Source: Arsukibacterium perlucidum DSM 18276 (lineage in GTDB: Bacteria; Pseudomonadota; Gammaproteobacteria; Enterobacterales; Alteromonadaceae). Taken from it: a stretch of DNA of 64,000 nucleotides. This document shows positions 16,261 to 25,328 of the stretch, in pieces. The stretch's first letter is position 1, and the number at the start of each line of letters is the position of its first letter. Location: assembly GCF_000382165.1 (NCBI RefSeq), contig NZ_KB907705.1:1-64000 (forward strand). The letters are read 5' to 3'. A program made the translations under genes and the position numbers. The notes under the pieces are model-generated. The model saw only the letters and a program-made list of their open reading frames with translations. It was not told the DNA's origin and did not search any database.

Positions 16261-16991
16261 AGCTCGTCACCCATCTGGCCACCGAGGGCTAAAAACTCGG
16301 CTTTGCTAATCGCGACAAACTGCACTTCATCACCTACTGCTACCGGCATGCTGGGTTGGTTGTGCGGCTGAAACATCGGGGTGGGACATAAGCCAATTAA
16401 ATTCCAGCCGCCCGGGGATACTGCCGGATATACTGCGGTTTGGCGGTCGGCGATGGCCACCGCGCCGCGCGGCACTCTGGCACGTGGGCTTTGCAGCCTG
16501 GGCATCGCCAGTTGTTCGGCCACTTCGCCCAGGTAAGCAAAGCCCGGGGCAAAGCCGATGGCATATACCCGGTATACCTGCTGCTGATGCAGCTGAATCA
16601 CTTCAGCAACGCTAAGCTGTTTGGTTTTGGCAATAAGGGCCAGATCGGGGCCGCTTTGCTCGCTGTAATATACCGGTAACTCTATGCGCCGGCCCACTGG
16701 CTGCTTGCTGGCACTAAGGCTGCTTAATGCCTGTTGCAGCAATTGTTTAGCCTGAAAATGGTCACAACTAAAGGGGTTAAACACCACCATCACAGAGGCA
16801 TAGGAGGGTAAGAGTTCCAGCAGGTGTGGCCCCATTGCCCGGCGGATCAGCGGCCCGGCCTGCTGCACTAAACCGGCAATATCAGCCGCCATTTTTTGCT
16901 CAAAATACACCATAACGGCGTTTTCGCTGGCGATGGTTAAGCTATAAAGTGGCTTGCTGCTGTTGATGGCTGTTTTCATGCTGATGTTCAT
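16257..16991 (-). CDS. pxpB: 5-oxoprolinase subunit PxpB
   Basis: This KipI-family subunit of the ATP-dependent 5-oxoprolinase has 244 residues. The C-terminal half shows AIGFAPGFAYLGEVAEQL, PRARVPRGAVAIADRQTAVY and SPGGWNLIGLCPTP, which are characteristic. The frame opens 25 codons earlier, but the ATG at 16991 forms an ATGA junction with the pxpA stop and gives normal length. It is coupled on both sides, with pxpA upstream and pxpC downstream. Confidence 0.92.
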   Translation of the reverse strand: MNISMKTAINSSKPLYSLTIASENAVMVYFEQKMAADIAGLVQQAGPLIRRAMGPHLLELLPSYASVMVVFNPFSCDHFQAKQLLQQALSSLSASKQPVGRRIELPVYYSEQSGPDLALIAKTKQLSVAEVIQLHQQQVYRVYAIGFAPGFAYLGEVAEQLAMPRLQSPRARVPRGAVAIADRQTAVYPAVSPGGWNLIGLCPTPMFQPHNQPSMPVAVGDEVQFVAISKAEFLALGGQMGDEL

Positions 16992-17725
16992 GCCCGGGCG
17001 CGGCTTAGCAAAGCACGAATTTGCGCTACCTGTGCAATGGCGCCCGGGTTGTCGCCATGCACGCACAGGGTGTCGGCATTTAATGCCAGCCGCTGGCCGG
17101 TCGCGGTAGTCACGCTGCCGTCGTTAACCAGCTCAGTTACCTGGGCCAGCACCTCGCTGCCATGCAGCACTGCACCGTTGCTACTTCGTGGGGTAAGTTT
17201 GCCTTCATCGGTATAGCGGCGGTCGGCGAAGGCCTCAAACAACAGTTCAACCTGAAGTGCGGCCGCCTGCTCAGAGTAACGCTGGCGGTTATTATCGGCC
17301 AGCAGCATCAGTTTTAACGGTTGGTGATAGCTGGCAATGGCCTGCAATACTGCCTGCCAGACCGCGGGTTTACTCATCATATCGTTATACAGCGCACCGT
17401 GTGGTTTAACGTAGCTGAGGTTTAAACCCTGACACTGTGCCATGCCGTCCAGCGCGGCTACCTGGTAATGGATAAGATTGATTATTTCATTGTGCGAGCA
17501 TTGCATGCTGCGCCGGCCAAAGCCGTTCAGATCAGGATAAGCAGGGTGGGCACCAATTTGCACCCCATGTTGTTTGGCAAGTTGCAGGGTGCGCTGCATT
17601 ACGTCCGGGTCGCCGGCATGAAAGCCACAGGCAATATTGGCCTGGTCGATATAAGGCATAACCTGGCTGTCGAGACCCATGGTCCAGCTGCCGTAGCTTT
17701 CGCCTAAATCGCAATTGAGTTGCAT
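16988..17725 (-). CDS. pxpA: 5-oxoprolinase subunit PxpA (LamB/YcsF)
   Basis: The 245-residue protein begins MQLNCDLGESYGSW, the family signature, and includes ANIACGFHAGDPDVM, GAHPAYPDLNGFGRR and YVKPHGALYND. PxpA is the catalytic TIM-barrel subunit proposed to open the 5-oxoproline ring. I prefer the start at 17725 because AGGAGG lies 5 bases upstream; a longer frame reaches 17764. It is the first gene of the pxpA-pxpB-pxpC-cyclase operon. Confidence 0.93.
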   Translation of the reverse strand: MQLNCDLGESYGSWTMGLDSQVMPYIDQANIACGFHAGDPDVMQRTLQLAKQHGVQIGAHPAYPDLNGFGRRSMQCSHNEIINLIHYQVAALDGMAQCQGLNLSYVKPHGALYNDMMSKPAVWQAVLQAIASYHQPLKLMLLADNNRQRYSEQAAALQVELLFEAFADRRYTDEGKLTPRSSNGAVLHGSEVLAQVTELVNDGSVTTATGQRLALNADTLCVHGDNPGAIAQVAQIRALLSRARA

Positions 17726-17865
17726 GTTGCCTCCTGTGCTGAGCTCGCTATGGCTAGCCAGCAAAGTGGTAATTATTGCTCAGGAATAAATTATTCATGT
17801 TGTCAGGCTAATTAGCAATAGCCCGGGGCGGGGTAATACTGCAATCTTAAAATAAGAATGTATTA

Positions 17866-17898
17866 AACCAATAGCCTGTAAGTAGCAGGCTATTGGTT
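17866..17898 (-). terminator. Strong hairpin downstream of the DUF3297 gene
   Basis: AACCAATAGCCTG and CAGGCTATTGGTT form a perfect 13-bp stem with a 7-base loop. The structure lies 15 bases past the DUF3297 stop. On the minus strand it is followed by TTTAATAC, so it is a plausible intrinsic terminator that isolates this gene from the pxp operon. Confidence 0.75.
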
Positions 17899-17913
17899 AT
17901 TTATGCAGTTAAA

Positions 17914-18192
17914 TTAGCGATAAAACGCTTCAACTTTGCCTTTCAGAGTCATTAACAACGGTTGGCCGCGGCGGTCAAGTGCTTTGGCTGCAGCGACTTT
18001 TACCCAACCTTCGCTGATGCAATATTCTTCAACGTCAAAGCGCTCTTTGCCGTTCAGCCTGATGCCAACATCATGCTGGAATACTGCTTCAACATAATGA
18101 CGGCTGCGGGGATTAACAGAAAGGTGATCCGGTAATTCCGGGCGGGCAGTGTTGTCATTCGTTGTGGTATCGTTTGTGGTTGCGTCGTTCAT
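17914..18192 (-). CDS. DUF3297 family protein
   Basis: This 92-residue protein has a low-complexity Asn/Thr/Asp N-terminus (residues 1-16) and then the conserved domain: ELPDHLSVNPRSRHYVEAVF, DVGIRLNGKERFDVEEYCIS and EGWVKVAAAKALDRRG. DUF3297 is a small proteobacterial domain with no assigned role. The conserved part could start later than the Asn/Thr tract. It stands alone, ended by a strong hairpin, and is divergent from the propeller lipoprotein. Confidence 0.85.
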   Translation of the reverse strand: MNDATTNDTTTNDNTARPELPDHLSVNPRSRHYVEAVFQHDVGIRLNGKERFDVEEYCISEGWVKVAAAKALDRRGQPLLMTLKGKVEAFYR

Positions 18193-18453
18193 GGCTCTGA
18201 TCTATAAAAAGTTAAACGTACGCCATTGTAGGCAATGCCGGCAGTCTGCTCAATAGCGACAGCAACAAACAGGAAAAATGGCTGACATTCTGGATCTGAC
18301 CCTTAATAGTTAAGCGCTAACAGTTAAGCGCTGACAGTTAAAAGACTGCTTTGCCGCGATAACAACTCTTTACAGTTCACTACAAAAAAGCATAGTTCCC
18401 AGTTCACTTTTTGGTTACAGTTGCGCGCAAATATATTAAAGGGAAATAACACA

Positions 18454-20322
18454 ATGAGGACAGTGAGCGTAATTGCTGCCAGCCTGTTGCTGGTAGCGTG
18501 CGGCGGCGATTCAGAAAACGATGAAAATGCAAACTTATGGCAGGTATCAGTTGCCCGCAGCAGCACTGCACCACTGACCCAGGTAAGCGGTCAGCCGTTG
18601 GCCAGTTATCTGAAAAATGGTTTATATGCCCAAACTGCTGTCTCTGGCTCTACGGCCGCGCCTCCTGCAGCTCCACCTCCGCCTCCGCCGCCGGCTGTGT
18701 CAGTAACCAATTTGGTCACCGAGGGTGTGGATGAGGCAGACAGAGTGAAATTTGCGGAGCAAACCCTGTATGTCAGTGGTTTGACGCCAGATACTTATTT
18801 GCCTTATCTCAAGCGCTGGCAGCGCAATGACGATAGTAGCCTGACTGCGCTGGACGATCTGGAGCTGCCGCCGGAACTGGGGCGGGTGCATGGTTTGTAT
18901 GCCAGCGGTAACCGGCTGATAGTGGTGGGAGGTGAAAGCTACCATGGTATTGGCTTTAATTTTCCGCCATCTGGCCTTGAGAAGATCAGTCCTGCCGTTT
19001 TTGTGCAGCTGTTTGAGCAGGGTAATAATGTGTATCAGTTGCAGTTTGATGGCGAACTGCTGGACAGCCGCCGCACTGTAGATGCGCTGTGGCTGGTATC
19101 TCGTTATAAACCCGAAGTAGAGGGCTTAAAGCATTACGCTGCCACAGTAGCTGACAAACAACACAATATTCAGCTGCTGGAAAGCACCCGGCTAAGTGAG
19201 TTAATGCCCAAGCGCCAACTTAACAATACTGCGGCTGAGCCATTAATTGCATCGCAACAGTGTTACCTGCCGGCAGACCGGCAAGCGAATGAAGGCAACA
19301 GCCGGATGGTAGTTGTTACCCGCATTGCCACCAGTGCTCCATATCAGACTGAAAGCAGCTGTATTATTACCCCAGTTACTGATATGTACATGTCAGCAGA
19401 ACATCTGTATTTACACGGCGGCGTTTACAGTGCAACTGAGGAAAAAACGGTGCTGCATAAATTTAGCCTGGATGACGCTGCGGCGGGATATCAGGCTACT
19501 GGTGCGGTAGATGGCTATATTCAGGGCAGCCAGACTGCTTTTATGTTGCATGAAAAACAGCAATATTTGATGTTGCTGACAACCAGCTGGGGTAACAACG
19601 GACCGCTAAACCAGTTTTGGGTAATGCAGCAACAGGGTAACAGCCTGCAGACCGTGGCTAAACTGCCCAGTGCTCAGCAGCCGGAGCAGGTAATCGGTAA
19701 ACCAGGCGAGGCGATTTACGGGGTAAGGTTTGTAGGTGAGCGGGCTTATGTAGTGACCTTTGAGCGTACCGATCCGTTGTACACCCTGGACATCAGCAAC
19801 CCAATGCAGCCTGCGATTATTGGCGAACTGGAGATCCCGGGGTATTCGGCTTACCTGCACAGCATTAATAATAACCTGCTATGGGGGCTGGGCCAGCAAA
19901 TTGAAATGGACTCTGCCGGTAACCCGTTATGGGACACTGCAGGGGCCAAGATTGCTTTGTTTGATGTAGCTGCTGACGATGCCGTGGTCCAGCAGGAACT
20001 GCTGTTTAATGCACAGTTTTCACCGCTGGAGCATCAGCACCACAGCCTGGCAACTGTGCAGCATGGCAGCATAACCAGAATGGCATTGCCGCTTAGCCGT
20101 TATTCAGCCGAGTACGGCGGCCAGATAAGTTTATTGACACTGCAAGTGGATAGTAACGGGACTATGGATAAGACAGGCGAATTGATCCCAGAGCATAGTG
20201 AATACTACAGCTCATGGGATGCCCGCAGCGTACTGGTAAATGATGATATTTACTTTATCGTCGACGATAAGGTGTATCAAAGCAACTGGCAACTGCCAGA
20301 GCAGGTTATTGGCCAGTATTAA
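18454..20322 (+). CDS. Beta-propeller lipoprotein (Beta_propel domain)
   Basis: The 622-residue protein begins MRTVSVIAASLLLVACGGDS, a lipoprotein signal with lipobox LVAC. A linker with a run of about nine prolines follows (about residues 70-80), then TNLVTEGVDEADRVKF, the marker of the secreted beta-propeller domain family (Pfam Beta_propel). Repeated blades continue to the end, with LYTLDISNPMQPAIIGELEI near 450. It is probably anchored at the outer membrane or periplasm. The function is unknown. The ATG at 18454 was chosen over a TTG 11 codons upstream because it gives a proper signal sequence. Confidence 0.85.
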   Translation: MRTVSVIAASLLLVACGGDSENDENANLWQVSVARSSTAPLTQVSGQPLASYLKNGLYAQTAVSGSTAAPPAAPPPPPPPAVSVTNLVTEGVDEADRVKFAEQTLYVSGLTPDTYLPYLKRWQRNDDSSLTALDDLELPPELGRVHGLYASGNRLIVVGGESYHGIGFNFPPSGLEKISPAVFVQLFEQGNNVYQLQFDGELLDSRRTVDALWLVSRYKPEVEGLKHYAATVADKQHNIQLLESTRLSELMPKRQLNNTAAEPLIASQQCYLPADRQANEGNSRMVVVTRIATSAPYQTESSCIITPVTDMYMSAEHLYLHGGVYSATEEKTVLHKFSLDDAAAGYQATGAVDGYIQGSQTAFMLHEKQQYLMLLTTSWGNNGPLNQFWVMQQQGNSLQTVAKLPSAQQPEQVIGKPGEAIYGVRFVGERAYVVTFERTDPLYTLDISNPMQPAIIGELEIPGYSAYLHSINNNLLWGLGQQIEMDSAGNPLWDTAGAKIALFDVAADDAVVQQELLFNAQFSPLEHQHHSLATVQHGSITRMALPLSRYSAEYGGQISLLTLQVDSNGTMDKTGELIPEHSEYYSSWDARSVLVNDDIYFIVDDKVYQSNWQLPEQVIGQY

Positions 20323-20329
20323 TAGCATG

Positions 20330-20357
20330 GCACTGGCCTGGATGGTCAGTGCATTTT
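20330..20357 (+). terminator. Likely terminator after the propeller lipoprotein gene
   Basis: GCACTGGCC and GGTCAGTGC form a 9-bp stem with one mismatch around a 5-base loop, followed by ATTTTAG. It lies 8 bases past the stop of the lipoprotein gene and before the convergent DUF1445 gene. Confidence 0.5.
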
Positions 20358-20403
20358 AGCAATAGCGCTGGTCTGTCAGCTAAGCCCGGCCGGCAGCCTG
20401 ACC

Positions 20404-21198
20404 TTACAACATTGCCAGCTTACTGTTTGGCACGTCTAAAACCAGCATATGGCCCGGGCTGTGGGTAATGCAAAAGTCTACTTTAGCATTAGCGATGGCT
20501 ACCTGAGGCGTAACGCCGCAGGCCCAGAATACCGGTACTTCGCCTGGTTTTATGGTTACCGCATCACCAAAGTCGGGTTTATCGATATTATTGATGCCAA
20601 TAGCGGCCGGGTCGCCGAAGTGCACCGGTGCGCCATGCACCTGCGGGAAACGCGAGCAGATTTGAATGGCACGAATAGCATCAGCCGGGGTCATGGGGCG
20701 CATGCTGACTACCATATCGCCGTGAAAAACGCCGGCCGGGGTGCAGCCGATAGTGGTGCGATACATAGGTACGTTTACTTTTTCAGTAATATTCCGAATT
20801 TCCAGGCCGTCGGCCAGTAACGATTCTTCAAATGAAAACGAGCAGCCAATTAAGAAGGTCACTAAATCATCCCGCCAGTAAGCACTGACATCGGTTACTT
20901 CATTGGTTAGCTTGCCGTCCCGGAAAATCCGGTATTTCGGCAAATCGCTGCGAATGTCCAGCTGCGCTGCCAGCGCCGGCATATCGGTGGCGCCTGGCAT
21001 CGCGGCCATGCCCAGCAAAGGGCAGGGTTTGGGGTTGAAATGACAAAACTGCAAAAAGTCGGCAGCATATTGCTTGGGTAATATGGCCATATTGGCCTGA
21101 ACAAAGCCGGGGGCTAAGCCGGAGGTGGTGCCGCTGAACCGGCCACTGCGGCACTGTTGGCGCAGATGCAACGGGCTGAAATGTTGTAACTCTGTCAT
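20404..21198 (-). CDS. DUF1445 / YcsI-type putative hydro-lyase
   Basis: The 264-residue protein matches the DUF1445 family: [20 protein letters not shown] near residues 19-38, [18 protein letters not shown], then [17 protein letters not shown] and [18 protein letters not shown]1445 forms the N-terminal half of mammalian D-glutamate cyclase, and Bacillus ycsI lies in the ycsFGI-kipIAR cluster that encodes 5-oxoprolinase. Here it is 2.7 kb from the pxp operon and starts 12 bases after recG ends, so it may be expressed with recG. The reaction is not established; annotation as hydro-lyase is tentative. Confidence 0.85.
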   Translation of the reverse strand: MTELQHFSPLHLRQQCRSGRFSGTTSGLAPGFVQANMAILPKQYAADFLQFCHFNPKPCPLLGMAAMPGATDMPALAAQLDIRSDLPKYRIFRDGKLTNEVTDVSAYWRDDLVTFLIGCSFSFEESLLADGLEIRNITEKVNVPMYRTTIGCTPAGVFHGDMVVSMRPMTPADAIRAIQICSRFPQVHGAPVHFGDPAAIGINNIDKPDFGDAVTIKPGEVPVFWACGVTPQVAIANAKVDFCITHSPGHMLVLDVPNSKLAML

Positions 21199-21210
21199 TA
21201 AATTAGTCCT

Positions 21211-23292
21211 TCAGGCGTTACCATAAATATCTTTGTTAGCCAGCCAGCGCCGGATAAGTTGCAGGCTGGCGGCTTGATCTTGTTGCCACAACTGCGCAGC
21301 CAACTGGCGGGCATGTGGGATCAGCGCAGCATCGCGGCTGATGTCGGCAATTTTAAACTGCAGCAGGCCGGTTTGGCGGGTGCCCAACAGCTCGCCCGGG
21401 CCGCGAATTTCCAGGTCGCGCTGGGCAATGACAAAGCCGTCGTTAGAGTCACGTAATACGCTGAGCCTGGCCTGAGCTGTTTTCGATAGTGGCGCATGGT
21501 ACAACAAAACACAATGCGACACGGCGCTGCCACGACCCACCCGGCCGCGTAACTGGTGTAACTGCGCCAGACCCAGCCGCTCGGGGTTTTCAATAATCAT
21601 TAAACTGGCGTTGGGTACGTCTACCCCTACCTCAATCACCGTGGTTGCCACTAACAGGTCGAGTTCGCCACTGCTAAAACGCGCCATAATATCTTGTTTA
21701 TCTGCGCTTTTTAAGCGGCCATGCACCAGGGCAATATGCAGCCCGGGCAAAGCTGCGGCCAGGCTGGCGGCGGTGTCTTCGGCGGCCTGGCACTGCAATA
21801 CTTCAGATTCTTCAATAAGGGTGCATACCCAGTATACCTGCCGTTTGTCTTGCAGTACGCCATTGCGCACCCGCTCAATAATTTCCGCGCGGCGGCTGTC
21901 GGGAATGGCAACGGTGGTTACCGGGGTACGGCCGGGCGGTAATTCGTCGATAACGGAGGTATCCAGATCGGCATAGGCGGTCATCGCCAGGGTGCGCGGA
22001 ATAGGGGTGGCGGTCATTACCAACTGATGCGGATACACCCCGGGCATACCACCTTTTTCGCGCAGGGCTAAGCGTTGATGCACGCCAAAGCGATGTTGCT
22101 CGTCAATAATAATCAGTGCCAGCTTACTAAAGCTGACACTGTGCTGGAATAATGCATGGGTACCTAATACCATCTGGGCGCGGCCATCGGCCAGCTGGTT
22201 TAGCACCTCATCGCGTGCCTTGCCTTTAGTTTTACCGCCGAGCCACGCCACTGTGATGTCAAGCGGGCTAAACCATTTACTAAAATTTGCAGCATGTTGC
22301 TCTGCCAATAGTTCAGTAGGGGCCATCAATGCCACCTGATAACCCTGGCCGATAGCTGTTAGCGCAGCCAACGCGGCAACCAGGGTTTTGCCGGAGCCGA
22401 CATCACCCTGCACCAGGCGGAGCATCGGTAAAGCCTGGGATAAATCCTGCCGTAGTTCGGCCACAACCCGCTGTTGGGCACCGGTAAGCTGAAAAGGTAA
22501 GCTTGCTAAAAATGCCTGGGTTATTTCAGGCTTGTCGCTTAGCGCAACTGCCCGTTGTTGCTGACTCTGGCTACGCAGCTGGTACATGCTCAGTTGTTGG
22601 GCAACCAGCTCCTCCAGGATCAACCGTTGTTGTGCCGGGTGATGACCCTGTTCCAGCAGACTGAGCTCTGCATCAGGTGGTGGCCGGTGAATATAAGCCA
22701 GAGCATCGGCCAGTGACCAGGGTGAGCTCAGTAAGTTTGCCGGCAGATACTCTGCCGGTGCATAGCGATTAAGGTAGTCGAGGGCGGTATCGGTTAGCTT
22801 GCGCCAGCTGGCCTGCTTGATGCCTTCAGTTGTCGGGTATACCGGAGTAAGTGTTTCGGCTACCTGTTGTAGCAGCTCATCCTGCTGCACCTGGTATTCC
22901 GGATGCAACATTTCAACCCCCCTGGGGCCGCGTTTCACCTCGCCAAACAGCCGCAGTTTAACGCCCGGGATAATCGCGTTTTTTTGAGCCGCGCTAAAAT
23001 GAAAAAAGCGGCAGGTTAAAAAGCCGCTGCCATCGGCTACCTTAATCAGCCAGCTGCGCCTTTTGCCAAACTGAATGTCACTGCTTATTACTTCTGCCAG
23101 CACGGTAGCGTGAATTGCCGGCATTAAGTCGGCAATAGGGTAAATCCGGGTACGGTCTTCATAGCGCAACGGTAAATGAAACAGTAAGTCCTGGACACTG
23201 GCTATGCCAAGCTTTTCCAGGCGCTGCGCCACTTTGGCACCTACTCCTTTGATCAGGCTGATGCTTAGGCTGTCCAGTCGGGTTGCTGTCAC
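21211..23292 (-). CDS. recG: ATP-dependent DNA helicase RecG
   Basis: RecG remodels stalled replication forks and branch-migrates Holliday junctions. Motifs include the wedge OB domain with FHLPLRYEDRTRIYPI (near 46-62), Walker A QGDVGSGKTLVA near residue 298, DEQHRFG, the TATPIPRT motif, and the C-terminal QLRGRVGRG. I place the start at a GTG (23292), giving MTATRLDSLSISLIKGVG and 693 residues, the same as E. coli RecG. A longer frame reaches 23409 but lacks similarity there. In E. coli recG lies downstream of spoT; here ridA and two solute-binding genes intervene. Confidence 0.93.
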   Translation of the reverse strand: MTATRLDSLSISLIKGVGAKVAQRLEKLGIASVQDLLFHLPLRYEDRTRIYPIADLMPAIHATVLAEVISSDIQFGKRRSWLIKVADGSGFLTCRFFHFSAAQKNAIIPGVKLRLFGEVKRGPRGVEMLHPEYQVQQDELLQQVAETLTPVYPTTEGIKQASWRKLTDTALDYLNRYAPAEYLPANLLSSPWSLADALAYIHRPPPDAELSLLEQGHHPAQQRLILEELVAQQLSMYQLRSQSQQQRAVALSDKPEITQAFLASLPFQLTGAQQRVVAELRQDLSQALPMLRLVQGDVGSGKTLVAALAALTAIGQGYQVALMAPTELLAEQHAANFSKWFSPLDITVAWLGGKTKGKARDEVLNQLADGRAQMVLGTHALFQHSVSFSKLALIIIDEQHRFGVHQRLALREKGGMPGVYPHQLVMTATPIPRTLAMTAYADLDTSVIDELPPGRTPVTTVAIPDSRRAEIIERVRNGVLQDKRQVYWVCTLIEESEVLQCQAAEDTAASLAAALPGLHIALVHGRLKSADKQDIMARFSSGELDLLVATTVIEVGVDVPNASLMIIENPERLGLAQLHQLRGRVGRGSAVSHCVLLYHAPLSKTAQARLSVLRDSNDGFVIAQRDLEIRGPGELLGTRQTGLLQFKIADISRDAALIPHARQLAAQLWQQDQAASLQLIRRWLANKDIYGNA

Positions 23293-23523
23293 TAAGGCCG
23301 TCTCTTGTGCATTTTTGAGTATGGTCAGTTTACCCTGCGTAGTCCCGAAAAGGCTAGCAATACAGCTTGTTAAGACTGGATAGGACCCGTTGCGCGATCT
23401 TCTGTGCAAAGTCCACTTTTAATCCGAATAGGAGCGCCTTCAACGGGCTAACGATGTTTTAGCATGGCATCTGACGAAACAGACTGAGGTTTTAAAGCTT
23501 GATGATAGTAACGTCAGCTGTTG

Positions 23524-24282
23524 CTAATTGTCGCCGTACAAATCCATTAAATCGTCTGCAATCATAGATGCAATGGCTTGTTCTAAACGTTCTTTCAGAT
23601 GAGCATGGGGGCTGGCTTTGGATAAGGCCAAATATATAAAAAAATTTTGTTCTGCGTCATGAAGGGGCAGGCTAGCCAGTTTGAATTGGTCGCGGTATTC
23701 TGACTTACTCTGAATTTGGCGGTTGATATATTCTTCTGTGGTCACTATGGCATCCCCCCGACCCTTTAACAGCATCTGAAGCCCAACATCAATCGAGTCG
23801 ATTATGATGCTCCGCGGGTGATTGGCAATGATATTAATTGTATTACCTTGGTAGGTATAACCTCGAATAAACATCACGTTGAGCCGCTTTAGTTCAGAGG
23901 TGTTTTTAATATCGGGACTGTCTGTATGTATAACCAGGATCTCCGGTGGTGACTCTTGAAGAGGAAGCATAAACATAAAGCGTTCGCGCTCAGCGTCAGT
24001 CTTTAGTCGAACCATTAGATCGGTTTTGCCTTGCTCCATTAGCCTGAGACAGCGAGCAAAGGGAATGCTGGGGCTATAGCGAATACGGATAGAGGCACGT
24101 TTGGCTAACTCCTGCATAAAGTCAACGGTTGGGCCATAAGGGGAACCCTGAGCAGGGTAATTATGCCGGTTCGGGTAATCGTCCAAGCACCATTCAAGTT
24201 CTGGCTGTTCAGCCTGCAGTGCCATCGCTGGCAAACTCATGGTAAGCCATAACAAAATTCCGCTAAGCCAGCCTGAATGCAT
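23524..24282 (-). CDS. Periplasmic solute-binding protein, family 3-like (copy A)
   Basis: The protein has 252 residues with a signal peptide (MHSGWLSGILLWLTMSLPAMA) and an SBP_bac_3-like body: EWCLDDYPNRHNY, DFMQELAKRASIRIRYSP and ARCLRLMEQGKTDLMVRLK. No ABC permease or ATPase gene is nearby, so it may feed a remote system or act as a sensor-type orphan. It is a diverged paralogue of the protein at 24495-25328: both have WCLDxxP, MQELAKRA and ARCLxLMExG. The start at 24282 was chosen for the signal peptide and an AGAGGT upstream. Confidence 0.78.
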   Translation of the reverse strand: MHSGWLSGILLWLTMSLPAMALQAEQPELEWCLDDYPNRHNYPAQGSPYGPTVDFMQELAKRASIRIRYSPSIPFARCLRLMEQGKTDLMVRLKTDAERERFMFMLPLQESPPEILVIHTDSPDIKNTSELKRLNVMFIRGYTYQGNTINIIANHPRSIIIDSIDVGLQMLLKGRGDAIVTTEEYINRQIQSKSEYRDQFKLASLPLHDAEQNFFIYLALSKASPHAHLKERLEQAIASMIADDLMDLYGDN

Positions 24283-24370
24283 GGTGTGGTGACCTCTGGT
24301 AGTAATGCTATTACATATGACTGAAGCATAGCATAAGACCAAACTAGCCGTGGTTTTAAGTCAGTATTGA

Positions 24371-24430
24371 GTCGAACCATCAAATGGGCTTTACCTTGTC
24401 CCATTAAAACTAAAACCAAGCGTAGCAAAC
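24371..24430 (-). pseudogene. Relic of a third solute-binding gene copy
   Basis: About 60 bases match 24006-24060 inside copy A at the DNA level. Both contain GTCGAACCAT and, a little further on, TTGTCCCATTA or TTGCTCCATTA. In translation the relic gives VLMGQGKAHLMVRLNTD, compared with RLMEQGKTDLMVRLKTD in copy A. It has no start and no surrounding domain and lies in the gap between copies A and B. Confidence 0.6.
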
Positions 24431-24494
24431 GCAAGAGAAGAGGTCAAAAAGGTGCTGAAACGTTATCTGGTATTAATGCTGGCTGCGGCACTAC

Positions 24495-25328
24495 TTATTG
24501 CTTTAGTTCCTCCACTTGCGGCCGGTCTGTCGGGTTTCGAATCAGCCGTGCTACGGTGCCATCGTCAATCATGGCTTGCAGATGCTGTTGCAGTAGCGGC
24601 ATTAAAGTGGCGTGCCGGCTGTTTCTGGCAATGCCCAGATGCAGGTTATTTGGCGCACTGCCACTGAAGTCGATTGGGGCAATTTTAAAGCGTTGTTGAT
24701 AACTGCTAACATCGTTAATGGCTTCAGTTGTGCTGATAGTCGGTGCAACCAGGCCGTCGATCCGGTTACGTAGCAGCATTTCCAATGCAACTTCAATGCT
24801 GCCAACCTCAGTGATATGGCGTGACTCTTCAGCTATCAGTTTCATGGTGGCCGGGTTATACAGAAAGTGACGTAAGGTTGCCAGGGTCATGCCGCGTAAC
24901 TGAGCCTGATTATTAATAAGCCGCGGGTCGTTTTTCCTTACAAATAAGCTTTCTGCTACGTTGTCACTGTAAGGTAGCAGATGGATAAACTGGTTTCGTT
25001 CATCGCTGTATTTCAGGTTGCTCATCAGGTCAACCTCGCCTTTTTCCATTAACTTTAAACAGCGGGCAAGTTTGGTGCGGGGGCTGAAATTCAGAATAAA
25101 GCCGGCGCGTTTCGCCAGCTCCTGCATTAAGGTTACCGAGGGGCCGGTTGGCGTGTCAGTGCTGTCATACTCATGAAAATACGGAAAATGATCCAGACAC
25201 CAGATCAGTTGCGGTGGTTCGGTTGCGGTGGTTGCCGCCGGCTCAGGTTCAGCCGTGCGGGCGGCAAGTGGCAACGCCAGCCAGAAGCTACAGACAACAA
25301 CGCTGCATAACGCCGCTGGGTTGTTCAT
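24495..25328 (-). CDS. Periplasmic solute-binding protein, family 3-like (copy B)
   Basis: The protein has 277 residues with a signal peptide ending about ARTA, then an Ala/Thr/Pro-rich stretch, and the body: IWCLDHFPYFHEYDS, LMQELAKRAGFILNFSP, ARCLKLMEKGEVDLMSNLK. It has the SBP_bac_3-like fold and is a paralogue of copy A. The ATG at 25328 overlaps the ridA stop (TGATG), so it is translated with ridA and probably belongs to the gmk-rpoZ-spoT-ridA transcript. No transporter partner genes are present nearby, and the ligand cannot be inferred. Confidence 0.78.
   Translation of the reverse strand: MNNPAALCSVVVCSFWLALPLAARTAEPEPAATTATEPPQLIWCLDHFPYFHEYDSTDTPTGPSVTLMQELAKRAGFILNFSPRTKLARCLKLMEKGEVDLMSNLKYSDERNQFIHLLPYSDNVAESLFVRKNDPRLINNQAQLRGMTLATLRHFLYNPATMKLIAEESRHITEVGSIEVALEMLLRNRIDGLVAPTISTTEAINDVSSYQQRFKIAPIDFSGSAPNNLHLGIARNSRHATLMPLLQQHLQAMIDDGTVARLIRNPTDRPQVEELKQ

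Noticed and set aside
23293-23409. Longer N-terminus for RecG
   Set aside because: The extra 39 codons have no similarity, and the GTG at 23292 gives exactly the E. coli length.
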